From Isoetes taiwanensis (taxonomy: Eukaryota; Streptophyta; Lycopodiopsida; Isoetales; Isoetaceae), in contig JAJEKV010000124.1 of assembly GCA_021234155.1 (NCBI GenBank), positions 808,001-872,000 of the forward strand: a DNA stretch of 64,000 nucleotides, read 5' to 3'. A program made the translations under genes and the position numbers. The notes beneath the pieces were generated by a model that did no database searches, had not been told where the DNA came from, and was given only the letters and a program-made list of their open reading frames with translations. Positions 22,775 to 34,873 of the stretch are shown here, in pieces. Position 1 is the first letter of the stretch. Every line of letters starts with the position of its first letter.

Positions 22775-22915
22775 CAATTTCGCACGGTGGCCCTGCGGTG
22801 CGAAATTGCCCCCTCCACACAAGTAACTTACAGAATTTTAGCACCGTGGCCCGGCATTAAAAATACCCCCTCACAAAGTAATTTATACCCATTTTCGCAC
22901 CGCGGGCAGCGGTGC
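22775..22915. repeat. Three GC-rich palindromes of the GCACCG/CGGTGC family
   Basis: 22775-22785 (CAATTTCGCAC) pairs perfectly with 22798-22808 (GTGCGAAATTG). 22836-22862 is a decayed version (TTTTA gcaccg ... TAAAA). 22897-22903 (GCACCGC) pairs with 22909-22915 (GCGGTGC) around GGGCA. They share their core with the palindrome at 21524-21608 and lie just 3' of the gene remnant ending at 22590. Confidence 0.85.
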
Positions 22916-23059
22916 ATTGTAAGTATACATAGAGAATAGATACAACCAAAATACTTAGCAAGCAAACAAAATATACAATAAAGATCGTTTCATTAATATA
23001 AAACACTTTACATGCCTCGGAAGTAATTTGTCAAGGCAATATCCCCGCCTCATTATTGT

Positions 23060-24416
23060 CACTCTCTTGGAATGCACAAAGACACTTCACACGGTCTTGA
23101 AGAACCCGACCATGTGATTCTCACGCCTCGTCGCTTGAGCATCAAGGGCATCTGCGGTGAATCGAGTCACCTCTTCCGGCATTGGAAAATTGTAACAAAG
23201 CACTCCGGTACCTTGCACCATCCCTCTTCATCTTATTGTATCTCTCCTGAAGCACCTCCTTACATATTCTAGCCATTGTGAGCCGGAAGCACCCACTCCA
23301 CGTGGTTTCTCGAAGTGCCGGATTTTCAAGATCCATCTTAACTTTTTGATTAAACGGCTGGCCCTTCTTATTCCGCTTTTAGGAGGGCCTTTACTGAGAA
23401 CCTATTTCTTCGCTTAAATGCTTAGGCTTAGTCTTCCTCTTTACGCTCACCGGATTCGCGACTACAGGTCGCTCATCAACGGGAACCACTAATCGTGATC
23501 ACGGTACTACGGTTTCGTGCACAACCGTCCAGTGTAATCGCATGCCTCTTGTAGAACGATATTTTCTTCTATTTGAGCTGCCATGGGGACTGGATAGAGA
23601 CACCCCCGTACATAACATCATTGAGGGTTCAAAACTGCTGAACAAACAATAGGAACGTTCTGGACAGGCACATCAGCAACAGGGACATCCTGGACATGCA
23701 CATCCTGATGGTCATCCTCATGGGGCTTAGCATTCTCATTGTCGGCTCCAAGCAAGTCTGGCCCCTGGTTTATCTCCACCAATCCAACTTCCGGCACTGT
23801 ACGAGGAAGTCCGGGTTATGTAATCTATCTCATTAGCCGGTCTGAGAGAATGTGTGTTAGAGTTGGCGCCAAAGAAGCCATCAACCTGGGCCACACGACG
23901 AAGGAATGGAGTGCCTCAAGCAAGGTGTCAGCTCCCATCGAAGGAACAGGCAACGTCGTGTCTGGTGCAACTACCACATCGACGTTAACGACGATGCAAT
24001 CATCAGGCACAGGAACTCCATGATGCATACCGCCCGCACGAAGGTTCCTTCTCCGACTAAATGGCTTAAGAGAATGTAAACACGCCTTTGGCTCGGAAGG
24101 TATGTCTCTAAAATCTCCCTGCGTCATTGGCAACATTCTCGAACTTCTGGCCCGGACCGCTTGATGGATGTTTTTCGCTCGAAAGCGGTGCTTTGTTGCG
24201 GTTGTTAGAAGCACCGACATAGTTAGTGGCGCCGCCCTCGTTGTCTTCACCATGATGTAATGCGCCCAGACGGCCTTCTCTCTTCGTTCTTTGGTTGTTG
24301 GGATTGTTAGATCCGGCATTACCGCTATTCTGTGCCATTGTCTCTGAACTGTAATGCAACAAATGAGTGGACAAGATTGATAAATATGCAATGTAATGAC
24401 TTAGAACAAATATCAA
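23060..24416 (-). pseudogene. Broken gene of unknown function, low-complexity N-terminus
   Basis: On the minus strand a start region (MAQNSGNAGSNNPNNQRTKR, about 24341) is rich in Asn, Gly and Ser. After a frame change near 24108 it continues with LKPFSRRRNLRAGGMHHG and a valine-rich stretch to 23825. Further downstream NKKGQPFNQKV, LRETTWSGCFRLTMARICKE, VLQERYNKMKRDGARYRSAL (about 23370-23190) and, after another frame change, TRFTADALDAQATRRENHMV (to about 23080) look coding. The parts may form one DNA-associated basic protein, but I cannot name a family and the joins are inferred. Many frame changes lie at CG-rich sites. Confidence 0.35.
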
Positions 24417-24459
24417 AAGCAGACAACATCGATAACAAAGATAATTATATAAAGAGTAC

Positions 24460-24655
24460 CGTTGCTACCGTGCGAAAGCGGTAAAAGATAGCCACGGAAA
24501 CCAAATGCTTTTTGCACCGCGGGCCACAAAGGCGAATAGCGGTTAATCTATAACTAATTCCCAACTTCATTCGCCGCAGGTAGGCCACGGTGCGTAATAC
24601 TTGTCATTCACAATTGAATACCAACTAAGTTCGCAGACCGTGCCCACGCTGCCAA
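24460..24655. repeat. Cluster of decayed GCACCG/CGGTGC palindromes
   Basis: Partial copies of the same palindrome family occur at about 24465-24480 (ctaccgtgcgaaagcgg), 24511-24535 (ttgcaccgcgggccacaaa), 24568-24600 (ttcgccgcaggtaggccacg followed by gtgcgtaat) and 24628-24655. They lie at the 3' side of the minus-strand transposase-like gene (24811-26720) and upstream of the broken gene at 23060-24416. Confidence 0.65.
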
Positions 24656-24810
24656 CCTAACATATTTGAAACATTATAGTTGCACATCATGGTCAATAGT
24701 TATACATTAATATGAATTTATTCATACAATTGATTCCCCAGAAGTATATCTTCTACCCTGTCTGATCCTTGTGGATCGCCAACGCCTTTAACTTGTCTGG
24801 CGCACTAGAG

Positions 24811-26720
24811 CTACACCATATCGTTTTTTTTTTTTTCCTGCTCAACTTTTCTCCTCAATATTCTAGCCAACGTCGTGTCTTGTTTAGCTTTATCTTTTTT
24901 CTCTAGCTTGCAGATAATCCTTCTATAGAACCATTGGCACATCTGTTGCAATGAGTTACCACACGAACCTCGATATTGTGTGAACCTGAAAAAAGCATTC
25001 TTGGCTTGCTTATGTGACTTCTCCATTCCCTGCGTATTCCATATTCCCAAGCTCCCGTACTCTTTGGCAAACCACAAGCCATGGGCGTGAAGTATATGAA
25101 TGTAATGTGTGACATTGCATTCTCCCCATGCTTGTATAAACGACTTCGTGAATTCGATTCATTGCTACTCAATTCATCTAACTTTCCACCCACCATTTTT
25201 TCTTCTCGCCATCAAAGTTACCGGTGATCGCCGGATTCTGCCACGCTTTAATTTTCTTTAGTTTTGCCCTCCCACGTGAAGTACGGTCATCTTCTGCTTC
25301 CAGCAAGTCCTTATACCCCTCCCACTTTCCAGTTGGCAATGATCCATTCTTACGTAATTTAGTACAAGGCAGAAATCTCTTCGCTTTCACCCCACCCATA
25401 GATGGTTTACAAGGAACCTTGCCTCCCTTCTTAGGATCTTGCAGGATTTTATAGTCACCACCATGAAGACCAAGATCAGAAAGCACGTTCTCAACATCTT
25501 TCATACACTTTTCTCTGGCTGATTGTGGAGACTTATTCCAAGCAAAAAGAATGCTCATGTACACCATCTTATCCACTATTCTTAGAAAGGCATGGAGAGT
25601 GCAAATATGTACTCTCTTCACAGGAATTGCAAGTACGGGGATCAAAGTTTTGTCCTCCTTCTCACGCGTTGGTTCAAAGCATTCTGGTCACATTCGAGAG
25701 TACTCATTCCCTTCCCCTTATCATCTACCCTAGCATACAAAGCAAGTAAGGACATCGTGGATAGTCTTACAGAACCATGTTTCATGTTATACATGCACTT
25801 GATGGTCTTTAGATCAGTGACCGGATGCCATTCAACCTCATAATCTCCGTAGCCGAGGAACACGAAGCTTCTCTCAGAGCTCCATGAGCAAAGCAATAAT
25901 AGTAGGAATAGGTGTCTGTGAAAGACCCCCGAAGAACACCATGATTTTCTTCCGGTGCTTGAAATATCCCTATCCACCAAATATGGTCCTCTCGATTGAA
26001 CGAGAGAACTTCCCTTCCTCATTATCGAGAATTTGACAACGCCTGTTCATTAATGTCAAAGAAACCCTCTCATACTTTTCACCTTTGATCAGTTCCATCT
26101 CATCCAACTTTATAGCAATTTGGAGTTTCCCTCCACATTCTTCCACTTTCATACCATAGAAGCGAACTAACAGAAGAAGCATTTTAGAGAGATTCATCCA
26201 ACAATTATTCTTCTCATTAAGAACAAATAGATCATTCCGGAGCCACCCTTCTTCTTACTTTTCCCAGTGATTAGTGATCCCAAGTGCACGGATGTGGTGA
26301 TCTGGTACATCTATCCCAAATGTTAGGTGTATACGCATTCCTCTTTGTTCTGCTTGCTCTGACATAACTGAGTCTTGGCAGTATGGTCTTCGTAATACCC
26401 TGTTGCTTGATACCATCCTGCAAACATCTAAAGAGAGCAATGTAAGCTTGTCGACTGATACCCACATTGTCACATAATTCTTGCATGTTATCAGCACTTT
26501 GACTCTTTCCCAATTCAGTAAGCACATGTTCAGCAACAGCTTTTCTTAAATGGTTAGCTCCAGGAAGCTTCAACATATCTATAACATCATCTTTAGTTAC
26601 AAGCTTTTTCAACAAACTAGCCATATTACAAGGTTTTCTCTTCTTCTTTTCAGCCATAGTAGGATCCACCAGATTTTTAATAGCGTGGATTCTTCTTGAA
26701 GCCCCCACCACTAGGGGCAA
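24811..26720 (-). pseudogene. Transposase-like gene (GMEKSH type), multiply frameshifted
   Basis: Minus-strand pieces appear in sensible order. An N-terminal helical part starts at 26720 (MAEKKKRKPCNMASLLKKLV, then VGISRQAYIALFRCLQDGI). Next come SEQAEQRGMRIHLTFGIDVP, LLLVRFYGMKVEECGGKLQI and a core with WHPVTDLKTIKCMYNMKHGS. The last parts are AIPVKRVHICTLHAFLRIVD, CKPSMGGVKAKRFLPCTKL and, at the C-terminus, YGSLGIWNTQGMEKSHKQAK. I recall this arrangement, with an HxCTLHA motif and a final GMEKSH motif, from uncharacterised repeat-encoded proteins in mosses and aquatic animals, which are probably RNase H-fold transposases; that naming is from memory. At least six frame changes break it. It lies inside the 9.5-kb segment between the duplication copies. 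Confidence 0.55.
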
Positions 26721-28284
26721 GTATATTTAGGGCCTTGAGTTCTTTTTCCTCTCCCTCATGCCCGGTGGTGTCATTTTCAGATCTTTTTAACTTCCTCTCC
26801 GGTTTATCATTGTCCTCGAGCATCTCTTCAATCCTTGTTTAAGTGACTCCACCTCCATAAGCAACCTTTGATTGGAAGCTTGCGGTTCTTACGTATTCTT
26901 AGACACTGTTGGTTAAGAAATAGTTACCTTTGTTGGAGGTAATTACAATGTGCTACCATATTGCAATGCACTCCACACAATTGATTGTACATTGTTCTCA
27001 AATGCACATCGGAATTACTTGAAATATTATTGCAATAGCCAAGCAGACCTTGATTACCCTTACAGGCAAAATGAATAAGCCCCGATGGAGAATGAAATTC
27101 GGGATGTCTTACGGTGATCGGATCGATGGGATCTGATTCCCCACGCCCGAGAGATCAATATTCATTGCACCGAAGCTCGAAGAGCATTCTCATCGACCTG
27201 TTCCTTCCGATTATATTGATTTTTGTAGGGCAAGCAGTTCTTGGGCACCTCCACCCGGAATTGGCCTTTCAGTTTCTGTATTCAAAAAAGAATTACTCAT
27301 TGTCATTGGCCGAAATTAATAGAACAGTTACCTCTGCCATAGATCGAATTCAGAGTCGCGTGATCGCTTTCCGAGCTCCACAGTCCGGCGACCAAATTGA
27401 TGCAATTCTTCGCCAAAATCTGAAGGAAAACTAGAGAATTCCTTGATTTTGGGAGGATTGACATCAAAACTAAATTCGAAATGCCCTCCAAAGCTTTGCC
27501 CAATTGAGGCATTCTTGAGGTGTCCGCTCGAAGCTACTCCTTGTAGCTTCAGTTCGGTGGGAAGGTGGGGGGAGGAGGGATTTAGGCGTAATGAGTAAAA
27601 CAACAAGTAATAATGACGTTTACCAGGTTCGGTTGCTCCAGGGCTGAGGTTCGGTTAAGGTTCGTGGGGGCTTTTTGCCCATACCTGCAGGTTCGGGTAC
27701 CAACTAAAATCCAAATTTGGGAATGGCTTACAAGGGCGTTAATAGACTCCACCAAACCTCTAATGACTGTATTGACAAATGGAACACTTACGGGCAAGTT
27801 AGCATGTTCCCATGAGCCAGTGCATACCCCATTCAAAAAGTTATTTCTCGACAGCTTCTTGAACACTTTGTCCTATTTTGCCTGTATGAGTTACCTTCTT
27901 GCAACAAACTGGCATCTCTGGGCCAAGTTTGTCGGACTAGGCCCGAGAGTTGTTCCAATACATGCTACCGTTGATGCCTTGTGAGTGAAATCATCTTGAG
28001 ATTGTCAAAGTTGCCAGGCAGACTGAGATACCTGAAGTGTGATTGTAAGTCCCTGTTTTCTTTTCCTTTATTTGATGACAGTTGGAGATTAATATATCGT
28101 ATGATGCTTAAAACAACACATGATGCTTAAACAACACATGATCACACAACATGGGAAGAAGATGTTTGCCGCTTAGGTGAGTTGAAACTATGTTTTTCTA
28201 CGCATTGACCCAAATGTACTTATCTTCACATGCTTGTGGCAGATATAAGATGGCAAAAGCATCAGAGAAGGCTGATGATGTAGT
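26721..28284. other. No gene recognised
   Basis: Open frames such as 27114-27434 (plus) and 27328-27606 and 27582-27866 (minus) have no family features that I recognise, and they overlap one another. A GC-richer stretch near 27630-27720 (ggttcggttgctccaggg) may be an old repeat. No transposon ends are found until 28285. Confidence 0.4.
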
Positions 28285-28490
28285 CAGTGTTGGGCAAAGT
28301 TTTTAAACCCAATCGAAAATTTTCCTACTCTTTCATCAAATAGCCGGATATTTTCAGTTCGGAAATTTGTATTACTCTTATACAAAATATGCATAAAAAT
28401 CTATAGGAACCTGCAATGCGCTAACTCAACCGGAAATTCTTAGTTTCAATCGGAACAAACCTTCTCTACCCCAGAATTTGCCCAACAGTG
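28285..28490. mobile_element. Candidate hAT-like MITE, 206 bp
   Basis: The ends are CAGTGTTGGGCAAA (28285-28298) and, in reverse, CACTGTTGGGCAAA (28490-28477), which differ at one position of 14. CAGTG with TTGGGC is typical of hAT termini. The interior is AT-rich and non-coding. The 8-bp target duplication expected for hAT is not evident (gatgtagt before, atagtgga after), so the superfamily call is tentative. Confidence 0.55.
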
Positions 28491-28807
28491 ATAGTGGAGG
28501 CCATTAAAATACCTACTGGAAAAAGGGAATTTAAAGACGAATTGAGGCATTGGAATAATCAGTCTGTCCTGGGTTATAGGCCATGGGTTGAGCCAATTGT
28601 TTTTTATTGAAAAAGTTAGAATGAGGACCATTACAGACCATTGGTTATGTTATGTTAAAATTAAAAGTTAACCCCCTAGCAATTATATTAATTTAATGCT
28701 AATATAATGGACGTTGCACACCTCCCGTTATGTTAACATTTAACCTAACGGAATGTTTTAAAATGCATTCATACACAAGCTATTTATCTTAACATAATAT
28801 AAGGTTA

Positions 28808-28951
28808 CGTTCCCAATCGCTCCCATTCGTTCCCATTCATTCAAATTTACATTCATTTCATTCGCTCCCATTCGTTCCCATTCGTTCAAGTTTACATTCA
28901 TTTCATTCGCTCCCATTCGTTCCCATTCGTTCAAATTTACATTCATTTCAT
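28808..28951. repeat. 51-bp minisatellite in the PIF/Harbinger left arm
   Basis: Close to three copies of a 51-bp unit containing cattcgttcccattcgttca and aatttacattcatttcat. It keeps an open minus-strand frame with a 17-residue repeat (EWERMGANEMNVNLN core), but this follows from the period being a multiple of three. It is absent from copy A, which lost this end of the element. Confidence 0.9.
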
Positions 28952-29550
28952 GGGTCGTTTCCATCTTATCCATTTCGACTAAGGTTGGATTTTATACCTT
29001 TTTGAAACAGAGACACGAATGTCTAACGGACCTTAAAAGGTTCCATTTTATACCTTTTTGAAGCAAACGTTACAGAAACACGAATGTCTAGAAACACGAA
29101 TGTCTGATCCAGAAGCCCATGTATGAATAACAGAGTTAATGTATGACATTTTAATATTTCTGCAGAAGCCCATATCTGAATAACTGCGACAGCCCATGTA
29201 TTTCTAACTGCAGTCTTTATTATAATAAGCATGTAAAGGTCTTTAATCTGTAGCATGTAAAGGTAGTTCAAAAATCTATTCAGCATGCAAAGGTAGTCCA
29301 AAACTCCATGCTCTTCCATTCTGCTGCCTTTCTCACTGTATATAAGTTTTCATACCATCCTATATGTAATATACATATCTGCAGAGACTTTTACTATAAG
29401 ACCCTTCTGTTACTTGTTGTAGCAGCTATGCTAACATTTTGTTGATTGTTATAGCAGCTATCTCATCATATTTTCTGCATTGAACATCAATTGATTAATA
29501 GAAAGAATCTGAAAAATAGAAAAAAGGATAAAGACAAGAATTATACCCGT

Positions 29551-30811
29551 TTACACATTGAAAACTAGATATTGCGTTAAGTTTGAGCGTATGCTTTCAG
29601 CCTCATCCACTGGGTAGACATCTTCTGGCACATCATCATCACTATCATCACTATCGCTGTCCTCTTCCGCTAGTAGTTGTTTAAGCTCATATTCAACATC
29701 TATATCTCTTGACTCAAGAAGCAAGTTATGTAGCAAGCAACATGTAAATATAAGCTTTGGTATATTCTCAATATCCATCGCCAAGGTAGAATGCAAGCAC
29801 TTGAAGACTCTCTTCAAGATACCAAAAGCTTGCTCGATGAACAATCTTGCTTGTATGTGCTTAAAATTGTAGAAGTTTTTAAGTGCCCCAAGTTGAGAAT
29901 CATCTCCTTGGTATGGTGTCATGAGCCATGAAATAAGACTATCCTTTGTCACCGACAACATATGGATGCAAACTATAGTTCCCATTGATTGTGAAACGCT
30001 TTGAGTGCAAACTCTGAATTTCTGAGAACACGGGCATCATGTACTGATCCTGGGTAACCAATGAACACATCACGGAACTTCCTATTGGTATCACATACTG
30101 CTTGTAGAATGACTGAATGCCGCTGTTTTCTGTCGTAGTAATCTGCACCTCCTACATCTGGTCGGTTAATTTCCACATGTGTGCAATCAATCGCGCCAAA
30201 ACAGTTTGGCAGACCACTAAATTTTCGAAAGGAATCCTCAATACATTGGAGCTCGTCACCGACTGGCCACTTGATCTTATGTCTAAAGCAACTATTAATG
30301 GCACAACAAACTTCCTTCAAAACCAAACAAGACGTGCTTACTCCAATTCCAAACTTCTCTGAAATCTCATGGTGGTCAATACCTCTGAAAAGCTTGTACA
30401 ATGCAGCACCAACACGACATGCTACTGGGGGGCGCAAGTCGTAATGAGTATCCTGCTTCTTAATGAAAGGAGCAACTACTCCGCATATCCCAACAAATGA
30501 TTTCCTAGTCATTCTCATATTCTCTCTCCATCGACTATCATCATACACTTCAAGCAAGAAGCGGTCAAACCAAACAAGGCTGCGTGGTTTTACCCACCAA
30601 GACGATTCATGCCTCAAAGTAGCAGCACATGCCAAGCGTAACATATTATCTGGAATGAAATTGCACCACGAACAAGAAAGGCTTCGCTTGAATAATCTTC
30701 CTCCTCTTCCTCACACTCTAAAAATCCCATACCAGGCATCATGATTGCTTCATACATCATGTATAAGGTCATGGAGGCCATAGAAAACAACTCCTCCTTG
30801 TCCACATCCAT
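29551..30811 (-). pseudogene. PIF/Harbinger (HARBI1-like) transposase, copy B
   Basis: Same structure as the copy-A gene: start MDVDKEELFS at 30811, DDE residues in FGAIDCTHVEI, GYPGSVHDARV and FIEQAFGILKR, and an acidic C-terminus. The frame changes near 29995 and 29945 (after HDARVLRNSEFALKAF and after HPYVVGDKG) are at the same places as in copy A, so inactivation came before the duplication. One local difference stands out: copy B reads THYDLRPPVACRVG where copy A reads THYRLAVSVACRVG, caused by a patch of CG-linked changes at about 30425-30441. Confidence 0.88.
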
Positions 30812-32572
30812 GTCTGCAAAAAAGACAGAAATGAAAGCCTCATTAATGACTACATGCATAAGTAAAGAATGTTGCCATGCTGGAGACTCATGCATAAGTA
30901 AGAACAGTTAAGAACAGTGCAATGGTCATGGTTATGGTATGTTCAGCGGACTGCGGACTGCTGACATGGTTATGGTATGTTCATCGGACAGAAATGACCT
31001 GCTCAATGTTCTATCAATGTTCTATGCAGCACCCCTGTTCTGATCATTTCAACAGTTCACCTTATATTTATAACATTGCAAATTTTAACTTGACCTTTAT
31101 CCAAGCAGCTTTATGGAGGTCACTGGGATTTAATTGAGGAAAATGGTTACCAGCTTGTGATTGAATGCATACTGGATGAAATTGACACACAGGTAATGCT
31201 TTTAAACTTTATATTACGTTTGGAATAATGAATGAGCTAAAAACTCTCTAACATTGTAGAAAGCTAACATTGTAGAAAGCCAATTTGGTTCCACATCAAA
31301 GCACATGAGGTTAACAGAAAGCAAAATGTTAGCGTGGCAGAAACCAACACCACGTTGCCAGCTTCAAAAAATTTATCAACATTTTCAAGCGAGATTCATT
31401 AAAGGGTGTGGGTGTTTATCCTATTTGTAGGGATAACTCCATTGATTTCATCACCGGATGTTTTATGTTGGTGGCGGTGTGTGTTAACAATTTTAAGACT
31501 CCTAGGAACTAAATCGCCCTACTATCATCTAGGGAGAGTTTCTACAAAGAGTAGGCAGTAGATTAGGTCTGAAGGGAAGATGTAGTAATCGCGTTTCAGG
31601 GTGCTGGTCCAGACATTGAAAAATAAAAGAAAGTCAATGTTCTGAGTCTTTTGGATATTTGCCTGAGCATATGCAGAATAATCAGCAGAACAGTTCCTTG
31701 GAGTCACAGCCCTCAGATGGTGATCTTAATGGCCAGCCTTGCAGACATAGATCTTTAGCCTGATTACTTTCTGAGGGTATTGATCCACCTTGGTCTCTAG
31801 TGCATTCTCGAGAAGGACCTTCACATGCAGTAAAATATAATGTACCAAGTAATTCTTTGCATATCTCTTAAGTGATCCATTACAATTGGTGCTAAAGAAG
31901 TAGTCAATATAGGTGTAATTATGCTCTAATGGCTAGGGTGTAAGATTTAATGATCCACATTGTCATGACATGATAATGACAGGTGATGCATCAGATATTT
32001 TGAAGCTGGCAACGTGGTGTTGGTTTCTGCCATGCTAACACATGAATATACATGAATATACATGAATATACATGAATGCCATGCCTGAGAGTGAATATGA
32101 ATATACAAGCTTCAATTACCTTCTAGCAAACATGTCAGATCAATTTATTGAACCAGTAGCACACTACTCATGTGGCAGTGATGTTGAGTCATGTAAACCT
32201 GAAAGATGTGGAGGATGGCTCCCTTGGGATGACTGATTTTCTTCTTGTACAGATTTTGAACTTTCTTTATTGGTTTGGCAGCAAATTTCTGTGAGGACCT
32301 GCTGGAGACGGTTCAGTTTTGACAAAACTTTAGAAAGGCAAATGCAGAAACTTTAGAAAGGCAAATGGAGGCTAGTACATGCCTCTGTCTTGTTCTAACT
32401 GCCCTAAAGTAATATGTAGAAACACATCAAATGAAAAATAAACAAAAAAAAAAAAATATGAAAATGAAGATTTGTATTATATTGTGGTTTCCACATTACA
32501 AAAATCACATTAACAGTAAAGTAAAAACAGTTTGATATGGCTCATCCATCACATTAGAAATACAAATTGTTC

Positions 32573-33373
32573 CTAAATTTTTTCGCTGATTTTTTTCCAT
32601 GCTTCCGATATGCCCACAAATGCATCAACCAGTCTTGCTCTATCTGCAACTAGTCTTTCTCTATCTGCTCTATCATCTTCTCGACGTGCCCCTTGCAACT
32701 CAATCATCCTCTCTTGCAACTGGATCATCTTCTCATTGCTCACGAGTTTTTGCTTTTCCAGATTATGCTTTCTATCCTCAACTTCTGAAATTACTTTTGC
32801 CATTCCATCAAATGAGCTAGACTTTCTCTTTTTACCACTAGATCCTGCCTCTCTATCACCTGCAGTAGTATTTTCTGATGTTATCTCCACGTCCCTACTA
32901 CTATCTACCACAACAGGAGGCACAATAGACGGTCTCCTCCCTTGGAAAGTATTCAAAAGATCTGACACCTGATTTTCAAACATGAGAGGAAGCTTGTTTT
33001 CTTTTTTTTCTTTCTTGCTTAAAGCAAAGTAAGGAGCTGATCATGTCCGTCTTTCATAATCCTTAATGACTTTATAGTCAGATAGCACGTTTTCCCACTT
33101 AGTTCAGCAATTTTCAGCATTTCTAAACACACCTTTACCATTCAAATTTTCTGAGATCTTTTTCCATTTGCTGGCCGCAGTTTCGATTTGATCTCTTTTT
33201 TCAGACACTTCCAATGCTAACCATTCATTCTTCTTGGCTTCCACCAATATGAGAATCTCATGCAATGTCCAGTTCTTGGACCTTACACGCTTTCCTCCTT
33301 CAATGGAGGTCGAATTCAAACTAACTTCTTCTTCATTACTGGCCATTTCTTCGCTGCAATCCAACTCAGGCAA
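32573..33373 (-). pseudogene. Myb/SANT-like protein of PIF/Harbinger, copy B
   Basis: The better preserved of the two copies. The Myb/SANT-like domain reads KNWTLHEILILVEAKKNEWL, AASKWKKISENLNGKGVF, then, past an in-frame TGA, TKWENVLSDYKVIKDYER, with the regularly spaced Trp residues of the trihelix-like fold. A second TGA follows before SAPYFALSKKEKKENKLP. The C-terminal half has the basic GKKRKSSS patch and a coiled coil (QLQERMIELQGARREDDRAD). Both stops are shared with copy A and so are older than the duplication. A C-terminal coiled coil fits dimerisation or contact with the transposase (inference). Confidence 0.82.
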
Positions 33374-34873
33374 ATAAACAAACTGGAAAAGCTTGTTGGG
33401 TTTCTTTTCTAGAAGAATTTCCTTTTAAAAGATGCTCTCAGAGAAAAAGCCAATATATTCACTCAGAAATATGACATACATAGATCCAGAAGACATTCAA
33501 AAATTCGAAAATGAACATACAAAGCTTTCAGAGAAGAAATGAACATATTTACTCAGGAAATGAACATACAGAGATCTAGAAGACATTCAAAACTAAAAAA
33601 ATGAACATACAAGAATTCTGAAGACATTTTGGATATGCAAGAAACCTGTATTGATGCTGCAACGTCCTCCTCCAGACTGCTGCTGCCGACCTGCTTGCGT
33701 CCTCCGAACTGTTGGCTAGCTAGCTGCGCTACATGACGACTCCGGTAACTGACCTAACCGTGCTCGAAAGCTATGGATAAATTTTGGACAGGGAGCGTTA
33801 AACACTTTAACCAACTGTTAACTTTTAACCTAACGAAAACATATGTGAATCGGGGTTAACTTAAAATTTAACATAACCCATCGGGTTAAAAATTAACCAC
33901 CTATTCTTAACAGAATTTTTTAACTGAACAGGTCTGAAACCCGTTATCTTAAAATTTTAACATTTAAGGTAACATAACCAATGGTGTGTAATGGCCCTGA
34001 CTCCATTAACCATAAATCGATGCTGCAAAGAATGATCATGCAGTTGATCGGACTGCCTTTTGTTAGGTTTTTTCTGGGCTCCGAAGATCGGCCCAATTAA
34101 TCTGCTATTGGGGTTTTCAGGATTGCATTCGATTGGATTAGATGAATCTGATTCTGCCTTCTGTGCTGCTTCCTGTTTTGTGCTTGATCCATTGCCGGAA
34201 TATGGAGGTAGCTTTTTGTTTCAAATCTGGATCGGAATAGGCTAGTGGCTCTGTTGGGTCTGACAAGATTTTGAAAGCAGAGGACATCGGATGGGCCGTT
34301 GCAGCCATAGCCAGAGCTTGAAGAAGCCCAGATCGAGCTTTCAAGCCTTGAAAAGGATAATGCACAGGGATTTTGTACGAGGGTCCCTTTCAATCCCGCT
34401 AATTCCACTACAAATTTTTCAAATTTTGCGGCATTTCGCCCATTTTGCAACATATTTGGCCCCGTTAACAACGGAAAACTTTTTTTTTTCAATTTCTCTC
34501 TTTTCCTTTGTTTTGTCCATCGCTAGAAAGCTTAACCAATTCTAGCCTTACCCATTAAACCACCATAGCCAATTCCGATGTTTTTCCTCTACATATTTCC
34601 AGCTCAGAAGCTTCGCCCCGCAAAGGCATTTTTCTCCATTTCCGTCACTTGAGAATTAAGTAGCTTCTTTTTATTTCCCCATTTTCCAGTCTTTCCTCCA
34701 TCGCAATAAAATGGCTGCGAAACATAGAGGCAATATTATCTTAGCAATGCGAGAAAAACATAGAGGCAATCTTATCTTACCATAGTTTTTTGTGGGATTT
34801 TTTCGGCATGGCTTTGGTCCCCGATTGAACAGCCCATTCTAAAGGGGTATTTTGCCGATTTTTTTCACGGGCC

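Larger units (their letters stand above)
28625..33997 (-). mobile_element. Complete PIF/Harbinger element with TIRs and TGA duplication
   Basis: The left end (28625) starts GGACCATTACAGACCATTGG and continues TTATGTTA. The right end, read inward from 33997, starts GGGCCATTACACACCATTGG and continues TTATGTTA. The 28-bp inverted repeats differ at two positions. The flanks are TGA at 28622-28624 and TGA at 33998-34000, a 3-bp duplication as expected for the superfamily (TWA is the usual form, so TGA is slightly atypical). The 5373-bp element encodes both canonical proteins on the minus strand, Myb/SANT-like first (33373-32573) and transposase second (30811-29551). Sub-terminal DNA is rich in TTAAC words at both ends. 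Both genes are broken, so it is a complete but inactive copy. Confidence 0.9.

Noticed and set aside
28758-28973. Protein with three 17-residue repeats
   Set aside because: The frame is open only because the 51-bp minisatellite period is divisible by three. It is non-coding arm sequence of the transposon.
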